A DNA stretch of 10,399 bases from Desulfobacterales bacterium (GTDB lineage: Bacteria; Desulfobacterota; Desulfobacteria; Desulfobacterales; C00003106): contig JAUVFC010000042.1 in NCBI GenBank assembly GCA_030594505.1, forward strand, positions 1-10,399, written 5' to 3'. Made by a program: the position numbers and the translations under genes. This document shows, piece by piece, positions 5,595 through 10,399 of the stretch. The notes under the pieces are model-generated. The model had not been told where the DNA came from and searched no databases. It saw only the letters and a program-made list of their open reading frames with translations. Position 1 is the stretch's first letter. Every line of letters begins with the position of its first letter.

Positions 5595-6446
5595 TTACTT
5601 CATCCTGCTCAACTTTTTTTTTGCTATCTGCGCTTCTTTTGATTTCGGAAACTTTCTTATTAATTCCTTTAATATGAGCCGGGCGTTCCCTTTGTCATCT
5701 ATATTGTAAAAAGCAAGTCCTTGTTTAAGGAGGGCGCCGGATACCTTATTCCCGTTTGGATATTTTTCAATTACTTTTTGATATCCCAGGATGGCTTTTT
5801 CATACCATTTCTCATGGTAATAGGTCTCTCCTATCCAGAACTGCGCATTATCGGCTTTTTTAGATTTGGGATTTTCATTTAAAAATGCTTGAAATTGTTC
5901 ACGGGCCGCATCGTAATTTCCTTCATCAAAAAGCTTTTTGGCCGCAGCATAGAGTTCATCTCCTGTTAGTTTTTTTGCGGGCCGGTCCTTATCGAGCTTG
6001 ACCGGTTCTGCTGCCGAAGGCATCATACTTTCTGTGGATTCCATCCCGAGATAGGCTTCTATATGAAGCAATCGTTTCATGATGGACTGAATCATTTTAT
6101 AGTGTTCCTGGTTTTTTTTGGCAGACATTTCTGAAAGGCGTGTGCTTTTTTCTAATCGCCCCTGAAGGTTTCTGGCTTCTTCTCGAAGTTCACGTAAAAG
6201 CGATCTCAATTCTGCTTGTGTGGCTTGAAGCTTCTTATTTTTCTTATTCCATTTCTTAATGTGTGCTTTTAGATCGGTTTTAATTTTTTTTATGTTTTTT
6301 GTATGCGAAGAGATTTTTTGATTTAGATTAGACCGGGATGCCACAAGATCTTTTTGGAGAGCACAACCGGAGAGCAGGAGCATAAACCCAACCAGCAATA
6401 ATGTGCCAAGGATTATACTCCCAACCTTAATTATGCTGTTATGCAT
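5595..6446 (-). CDS. YbgF/CpoB-like TPR lipoprotein (Tol-Pal associated type)
   Basis: This 283-residue protein has an N-terminal hydrophobic signal segment (about 7-25) ending in a lipobox LLSGC, so it is predicted to be lipidated at C28 and anchored to a membrane. Residues 33-130 are charged, Lys/Glu/Leu-rich and helical and look like a long coiled coil. From about 162 come three tetratricopeptide units (ELYAAAKKLFDEGNYDAAREQF; AQFWIGETYYHEKWYEKAILGYQKVIEKYP; ALLKQGLAFYNIDDKGNARLILKELIRKFP) of the tol-pal YbgF kind. The E. coli homologue CpoB is a soluble periplasmic protein coordinating Tol-Pal with PBP1B; this one differs by having a lipobox and lacks visible tol/pal neighbours. The ATG at 6444-6446 has AAGGA rather far upstream. 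It heads the ruvCAB run. BamD-like or other TPR lipoproteins are alternatives, but the coiled coil plus C-terminal TPRs favour YbgF. Confidence 0.85.
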   Translation of the reverse strand: MHNSIIKVGSIILGTLLLVGFMLLLSGCALQKDLVASRSNLNQKISSHTKNIKKIKTDLKAHIKKWNKKNKKLQATQAELRSLLRELREEARNLQGRLEKSTRLSEMSAKKNQEHYKMIQSIMKRLLHIEAYLGMESTESMMPSAAEPVKLDKDRPAKKLTGDELYAAAKKLFDEGNYDAAREQFQAFLNENPKSKKADNAQFWIGETYYHEKWYEKAILGYQKVIEKYPNGNKVSGALLKQGLAFYNIDDKGNARLILKELIRKFPKSKEAQIAKKKLSRMK

Positions 6447-6470
6447 GATAACTTCATTTTTCCTTCTATA

Positions 6471-6631
6471 GGAGACTGTCCGAGAATCCTGATCCTACTG
6501 CAAAAGCGTGAGAAACGGCCCAAATTTCCGCAAGTTTTCGTCAAATAGGCCTGCTATTCTCCTCAAATTTGCGAAAATTTTGTCTCGTTCTCACTCTTTT
6601 TCGTTACGGACATAATTCTCGGACAGCCTCC
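6471..6631. mobile_element. MITE-like fold-back element, full copy, 161 bp
   Basis: The ends GGAGACTGTCCGAGAAT (6471-6487) and ATTCTCGGACAGCCTCC (6615-6631) are inverted repeats matching at 16 of 17 positions. Symmetrically inside them GTGAGAA (6508-6514) pairs with TTCTCAC (6588-6594), AAATTTCCGCAA (6522-6533) pairs with most of 6568-6580, and ATAG (6545-6548) pairs with CTAT (6554-6557). The whole element therefore folds back about a centre at 6551. It holds no ORF of note. Its right 93 bases recur at 791-883. These traits fit a non-autonomous miniature inverted-repeat element; no clear target-site duplication is visible and the parent transposase is not in the window. It fills most of the divergent spacer, starting 24 bases from the lipoprotein start codon and ending 47 bases before the kinase start codon. 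Confidence 0.8.
6588..6616 (+). promoter_or_regulatory. Weak candidate promoter for the kinase-like gene inside the MITE end
   Basis: TTCTCA (6588-6593, 4 of 6 to TTGACA), a 17-base spacer and CATAAT (6611-6616, 5 of 6 to TATAAT) point towards the gene at 6679, with a start near 6623. If real, the mobile element supplies the promoter. The same bases exist in the half copy at 841-869, where they would fire antisense into the DUF1385 gene. Only a pattern match. Confidence 0.25.
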
Positions 6632-6678
6632 GAGTACATTTTTTATTTTTAAGGTCTTGGAATGAAAAAGGATAACTG

Positions 6679-8328
6679 ATGAAGACAAAGAAAGTTAAGC
6701 AGGCAACAAAGAGATTCATCTTTATCGGGGGGGTCCCGGTCTTTGATTATTGGATCGACGTAACCAAGGCGGAAATCCTTGAAGGAACCGAAAACAGGGC
6801 AATATTTATGGAGAATAAACTCTTTCTCCCTGTGGGTACTATCTTTCGCGGCACATTACCAGATGGCAAAGAGATTGTCATTAATCCCCTGGCAAACTCT
6901 TCTATACAGGAGGTAGGCGGGCATTCGTATTATCACCTGGAATTCGGCGGAAAGCAGTCACCATCACAAGATCTTAGTCTCACCGGCAAATTAAAGAAAA
7001 TAAAACAAGAGATTCGGGAACAATACGCAAGCAAGCTGATTGACGACAAAATATTCGAGGTAAAAATCAGCGCCCCTGTTGAAATCAATCTTGGAGGGAA
7101 TAACAAAAACATAATAACCGCAATGCGCCACATTTATTACAGTGAAGGGCTGTTGGAAAAAACCGGGAATATCGATTTTTACCACTTATTCTTTGCGGAT
7201 ACCAACCTGCCGGAGTGGGAAAAGATTGTCTATGAATACAATTCATTCGGCGTCAATTTTGGCGACAAAAAGGATGTTCACATAAGTGGACTGGTCCCCC
7301 GAAAGGGATATGTCATCACAGTACATACCGCGGAAGGAAAAAATTACGACAGAACCATCCTGAGCAATAAGACCAATGAGGAGATCATAGCTCCCGAACT
7401 GCTGTTTAAGCGCTATCAGGACCTGGGAAAGATGTTGAGGAAGGACGAAAAATTCATAGAAACAGATATCATCCTTAACAGCATCACCAATCCTGAAGAG
7501 TTGCGGCACATACTCTTTCTCCTTCAGATTGCTTACGGGTCTAATATCCCGGTATACCTTTGCTTGAGCTCCACATTTCTTCGATGCGCGTCAAAATTGA
7601 CTCGTGAAGGCGGGTATTTCAGCAAACGGGAAATGAGATTTTTTGAGTCAGGCAAGGAGATCATTTACCGTATAATATTACCGTATGTAAAATATATGAT
7701 ACTGAACCGTGATGAATTATTAACGCTTGATCCTTCTATGGAAGTTAAAGGGCTTGAAAAAACAATGCAGGAAACAGCCCGGGCTATGGGCCACGGAAGA
7801 AAAAGTTTTTCTACCGAAGGCGGCAAGCTGATTGTTTCGGATGGAAAAAGAGGGGCCAAGTTTGCGGAACGCCTTGATCAGGACCTTGCAACGGAATTTC
7901 TCAAAAAGACTGATTTCAATCCAAACCTGGAATTTAATTTTTTAGAACGCATACTCTCTGTCGGAGATGATAACGTCCTAAAATTTCAGACCACTCTCGG
8001 GGCAGGCGACCTCTTTACCGGTATCGTCATAGGATTGAAAGTGCTTGGGTGGGACATCGGGCATGCCATTCGAGCCGCCGCACTGGGAGCGCAGTATTTT
8101 ATCTCCACCAGGCAGCAGCCGATGCTCAGCGATATTTACGAAATGGACTATGAACACAGACTCTACGGCACCTTTGGAAACTTCAGAGACATGTTAATCT
8201 TTCATTGCTCCGGAGAAGGCGATCCCACAAGATATGGGACAATTGTCGATAAGGTAATCGGTATCCGTACAACACAGATCAACCATCCATTTGTGGAAAT
8301 TGTAGAAAAATATCTGAGATCCCGATAA
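6679..8328 (+). CDS. Divergent ribokinase/PfkB-superfamily sugar kinase, ADP-dependent-kinase-like
   Basis: This 549-residue cytosolic protein has no signal peptide. Superfamily signatures are visible: a glycine-rich GGNNKNIITAM (139-149), an NxxE magnesium motif NRDE (343-346) following ILPYVKYMI, and FQTTLGAGDLFTGIVIG (436-452), where GAGD (441-444) carries the catalytic base D444. The context of NxxE (preceded by an ILP..K/D..hLN strand) and the length, well over the ~300 residues of ordinary PfkB kinases, recall ADP-dependent glucokinases and phosphofructokinases, but the usual GLGDT form is replaced by GAGD. Substrate and phosphate donor cannot be told from sequence alone. The first 130 residues and the last 70 are not recognised. 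The ATG has AAGGA about 6 bases upstream, so the start is well supported. It is divergent from the lipoprotein-ruvCAB run, and the MITE-like element lies between them. Confidence 0.65.
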   Translation: MKTKKVKQATKRFIFIGGVPVFDYWIDVTKAEILEGTENRAIFMENKLFLPVGTIFRGTLPDGKEIVINPLANSSIQEVGGHSYYHLEFGGKQSPSQDLSLTGKLKKIKQEIREQYASKLIDDKIFEVKISAPVEINLGGNNKNIITAMRHIYYSEGLLEKTGNIDFYHLFFADTNLPEWEKIVYEYNSFGVNFGDKKDVHISGLVPRKGYVITVHTAEGKNYDRTILSNKTNEEIIAPELLFKRYQDLGKMLRKDEKFIETDIILNSITNPEELRHILFLLQIAYGSNIPVYLCLSSTFLRCASKLTREGGYFSKREMRFFESGKEIIYRIILPYVKYMILNRDELLTLDPSMEVKGLEKTMQETARAMGHGRKSFSTEGGKLIVSDGKRGAKFAERLDQDLATEFLKKTDFNPNLEFNFLERILSVGDDNVLKFQTTLGAGDLFTGIVIGLKVLGWDIGHAIRAAALGAQYFISTRQQPMLSDIYEMDYEHRLYGTFGNFRDMLIFHCSGEGDPTRYGTIVDKVIGIRTTQINHPFVEIVEKYLRSR

Positions 8329-8338
8329 ATTTCTAAAT

Positions 8339-8369
8339 TTCTAAATCCATAGTGTTCTAAATCCATAGT
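8339..8369. repeat. Direct repeat after the kinase-like gene
   Basis: TTCTAAATCCATAGT occurs at 8339-8353 and 8355-8369, one base apart, and is preceded by a further partial unit (ATTTCTAA twice between about 8329 and 8344). It begins right after the TAA of the kinase-like gene. The rest of the 265-base gap to the CoA ligase (8370-8593) is A+T-rich with a run of eight T; I see no clear terminator hairpin or strong promoter there, and only one weak 48-codon ORF (8388-8534), which I rejected. Confidence 0.7.
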
Positions 8370-8593
8370 TGCCCTTCAATAGAATTTATGATAATGATCG
8401 TATCTTTTTTTTGGTTAATTAAAAAACTCTTTGCTGAAGAGGCAGTTTCAAAATGTTCAATTTTGTTCGAGATCAAGGAAGGTGAAAAATTTAACCACAG
8501 GAATACATGGAGTATTTCGAGGATTAAAATTTGAGCCTGACGCAGATATCGGACAAAAGGGGACGTTTTGAAATTGGCTCTGAATAAACAAAC

Positions 8594-10066
8594 ATGAATC
8601 TAAGCCTCATACTTACAGACTCTGCCAGACGATTTCCTGAAAAGAGCGCCTTGTTTTTCAATGGCCGGGAAATTTCATATGCCGATCTCCTCGACCAGGT
8701 GATGAGACTGGCCGGCGGTTTGCAAAAGCTTGGCCTAAAAAAGGGCGACAGAGTTGCTATCGCGCTTCCAAACCGTCCGGAATTTGTCATCGCCTATTTT
8801 GCCATCCTCCATGCGGGTGGTGTGGCGGTTACCCTCAACGTCGCTGCAACACCTTATGAATTAACCCATTATCTGGCCGATTCCGGGGCCAAGATCTTTA
8901 TAACAGACTCCCGCAAGGCCCGTATCTGGGAGGAATTAAAGGGGAAGGTCCCCACCCGCACCATCCTGATCGTTGACAGTGAGGAAGAAGAGACCTCGTT
9001 CAACAGATTAATCACATCCTCAGAACCTGTTTCCACGGTTCCGGTTGAAAAAAACGACCCGGCAGTGATCATTTATACATCGGCAATGAATGGAACGCCG
9101 CTTGGCGCCATGCTGAGCCATTACAATCTGTTTACAAACGCGGAAGCCATCAGGGCCGTAGAAGGGATAGATAAACACGACCGATCTATCGCCGTCATCC
9201 CTCTGTTCCATGCATTCGGCGCCACGGTCAACATGTTGAGCATGATCAAGTACGGCGGAAGCATTGTACTGGTGGAGCGCTTTGAAAGAGAACAACTTTT
9301 TGAAATTCTTACGGAAAACCGGGTTACCTATATGACGGGAGTGCCGTTGATATTTATGGGCATGCTCGCACATCCAAAAGCGGAAAAATATGATCTCGGG
9401 GCTCTTTGGCTGTGTTTCTCCGGTGGATGCGCCTCCCCTCCCGGAATGGTGGAACAGTTTAAGGAACGTTTCGGTATCGATATCATGGACGGATACGGGC
9501 TTACTGAAGCAGCGCCGGTGGTAACCTCCAATCAGATCAATGGTCGTATGAAAATCGGATCAGTAGGGCTTTCCATACCCGGCACTACAGTGAAAATCGT
9601 GGATGACGCAGGGAAGGAGTGTCCTTGCGGCAAGATCGGGGAAGTCGTCACAAGCGGCCCCAACGTCATGCTCGGTTATTTCAAAAACCCCGGGGCCACC
9701 CGTGCCGCCCTGAAAGACGGCCGGCTTCATACAGGCGATCTGGGGTATCTGGACGAAGACGGTTTTCTCTTTCTGACCGGCAGGAAAAAAGATATGATTA
9801 TTACTAACGGCCTGAATATCTACCCGAAAGAGGTAGAAAAGGTGCTGAGAATGCATCCGGATATTGAAGAGGCCGCCGTAGTCGGAAGACCGGACCCGAT
9901 AAAAAGCGAGATCGCCCACGCGCTTGTGGTTACAAAGCCGGGCCAGCCCCGGGACGAAAAGAATATCCTCAAATTTGTCCGCTCACACCTCGCCCCGTAT
10001 AAGGCGCCGCGAAAGGTTATGTTTGTAAAAGAACTGCCAATCCACAAAATCCCCAAAACATCTTGA
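8594..10066 (+). CDS. Long-chain-type acyl-CoA ligase (AMP-forming), C-terminally truncated and with degenerate ATP loop
   Basis: This 490-residue member of the ANL superfamily normally makes acyl-AMP and then acyl-CoA from a fatty or other carboxylic acid. It has SYADLLDQV near the N-terminus, A5 YGLTEAAP (301-308), A7 HTGDLGYLDEDGF (379-391) and A8 GRKKDMIITNGLNIYPKEVE (396-415). Two hallmarks are abnormal. The A3 phosphate loop, normally YTSGTTGxPKG, reads YTSAMNGTPLG (161-171), without the GTT core and the lysine. The protein ends PIHKIPKTS at a TGA where the A10 motif (PxxxxGKxLR) with its catalytic lysine should follow, so that lysine and the last ~10-20 residues are missing. The start is fixed by an in-frame TAA 6 bases upstream; no Shine-Dalgarno is evident. 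It may be a recent 3'-end loss, a frameshift or a pseudoenzyme. Family is clear; activity is doubtful. Confidence 0.9.
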   Translation: MNLSLILTDSARRFPEKSALFFNGREISYADLLDQVMRLAGGLQKLGLKKGDRVAIALPNRPEFVIAYFAILHAGGVAVTLNVAATPYELTHYLADSGAKIFITDSRKARIWEELKGKVPTRTILIVDSEEEETSFNRLITSSEPVSTVPVEKNDPAVIIYTSAMNGTPLGAMLSHYNLFTNAEAIRAVEGIDKHDRSIAVIPLFHAFGATVNMLSMIKYGGSIVLVERFEREQLFEILTENRVTYMTGVPLIFMGMLAHPKAEKYDLGALWLCFSGGCASPPGMVEQFKERFGIDIMDGYGLTEAAPVVTSNQINGRMKIGSVGLSIPGTTVKIVDDAGKECPCGKIGEVVTSGPNVMLGYFKNPGATRAALKDGRLHTGDLGYLDEDGFLFLTGRKKDMIITNGLNIYPKEVEKVLRMHPDIEEAAVVGRPDPIKSEIAHALVVTKPGQPRDEKNILKFVRSHLAPYKAPRKVMFVKELPIHKIPKTS

Positions 10067-10280
10067 CAAAATTATTGCAACAGTCTACCAATTATATTTA
10101 ACTATCATTAAAATAAAAAATATTTTATATTTTAAGCTTAAGTAATCGACAGACTTATTACTCTAAAAGATTCAAAAGGGGGTGATGCCGGCCGTTTGTC
10201 GTATTTTGTAGTTCTGCGTACCAAACAGATTATATTTCAATATTTATAGATGTAATCAGGATATAAAAAAGGAGGTTGGC
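10067..10280 (+). promoter_or_regulatory. Very A+T-rich leader region of the exported-protein gene
   Basis: From 10067 to about 10160 the sequence is strongly A+T-rich. It holds an all-A/T inverted repeat TAAAATA (10109-10115) / TATTTTA (10121-10127) and the palindrome TTAAGCTTAA (10132-10141). TTGACA (10063-10068), overlapping the ligase stop, is a perfect -35 match but no good -10 lies 16-18 bases on. GATTATA (10228-10234) and TGTAATC (10251-10257) form a weak inverted pair. A promoter for the following gene is expected here, but I cannot place it with confidence, and I recognise no known riboswitch. Confidence 0.3.
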
Positions 10281-10399
10281 ATGAAGAAAAGGAATTACTT
10301 AACAATTCTTATTGTTTCATTGGCTCTTTTGGGGTTGGTCAGCACGCCTGTCATGGCTTCCAGTGCGGATGCCGGCAAGATAAGCATACGCGGTCATAC
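10281..10399 (+). CDS. Exported protein with signal peptide, 5' end only
   Basis: The first 39 codons are in the window and the frame is open at the edge. The protein starts MKKRNYLTIL, then a hydrophobic stretch to about residue 20 and a likely signal peptidase I site after VMA (24-26), giving a mature start at SSADAGKISIRGH. It is therefore predicted to be exported through Sec to the periplasm, outer membrane or outside. AAAGGAGG 6 bases before the ATG is a near-perfect Shine-Dalgarno, suggesting high expression. Too little is present to name the family. It lies downstream of the truncated CoA ligase behind a long A+T-rich leader and probably has its own promoter. Confidence 0.85.
   Translation, partial: MKKRNYLTILIVSLALLGLVSTPVMASSADAGKISIRGH

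Noticed and set aside
8485..8530. TTAACCACAGGAATACATGG-type sequence as a degenerate dispersed ACCACAGAG repeat
   Set aside because: Only a faint likeness recalled from other genomes; there is no second copy in the window to support it.
8388..8534. A 48-codon plus-strand ORF between the kinase-like gene and the CoA ligase
   Set aside because: It has no ribosome binding site and no recognisable motif, and it sits in A+T-rich low-complexity sequence; an ORF of this size is expected by chance.
10063..10091. TTGACA overlapping the ligase stop as part of a strong promoter
   Set aside because: The -35 is perfect but the hexamer 17 bases on is TACCAA; the nearest TATATT is 24 bases away, outside normal spacing.
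10182..10210. A possible 8-codon leader peptide (MPAVCRIL) upstream of the exported-protein gene
   Set aside because: The G-rich stretch is only about 2 bases from the ATG, too close for a Shine-Dalgarno, and there is no run of one amino acid or attenuator structure.

Overview
The window is about 10.4 kb of compact chromosomal sequence with moderate G+C, coding densely on both strands. Gene content and order suggest an anaerobic bacterium, most likely of the Desulfobacterota (former Deltaproteobacteria) or a close relative. The basis is rpmE next to a DUF1385 gene and prfA, a CpoB/YbgF-like lipoprotein fused operonically to ruvCAB, a CGGC-domain cysteine protein and a fatty-acid-type CoA ligase. 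That placement is inferred from gene content; no taxonomic marker was compared.

Layout. Positions 1-2043 (minus strand) hold rpmE (L31), a DUF1385 membrane protein and the 5' part of prfA (RF1), the usual translation-linked cluster, transcribed right to left. Positions 2240-3080 (minus) hold a CGGC-domain protein and a PPC/DUF296-domain protein. Positions 3263-6446 (minus) hold a lipoprotein of the YbgF/CpoB type, then ruvC, ruvA and ruvB: a complete Holliday-junction branch migration and resolution set behind an envelope gene. A 232-bp divergent spacer (6447-6678) is mostly one fold-back mobile element. To the right, on the plus strand, lie a divergent ribokinase/ADP-dependent-kinase-like protein (6679-8328), a long-chain-type acyl-CoA ligase that ends early and lacks two hallmark motifs (8594-10066), and the start of an exported protein (10281 to the edge).

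The most unusual signal is a 161-bp near-perfect fold-back element (6471-6631) with 17-bp terminal inverted repeats, which looks like a MITE. Its right half recurs once more in the window (791-883, 92 of 93 bases identical). There it provides the last 12 codons and the stop codon of the DUF1385 gene. The half copy breaks near the hairpin tip of the full element.

Other notable points: ruvC starts with TTG immediately after, and in the same frame as, the TAA of the lipoprotein gene. The rpmE leader can form two mutually exclusive hairpins and has a 13-bp tandem repeat just upstream of its predicted promoter. A 20-bp perfect inverted repeat lies between ruvB and the PPC gene. The CoA ligase has a degenerate ATP-binding loop and stops before the conserved C-terminal lysine motif. 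I saw no tRNA, rRNA, CRISPR array, intact transposase gene or prophage gene.
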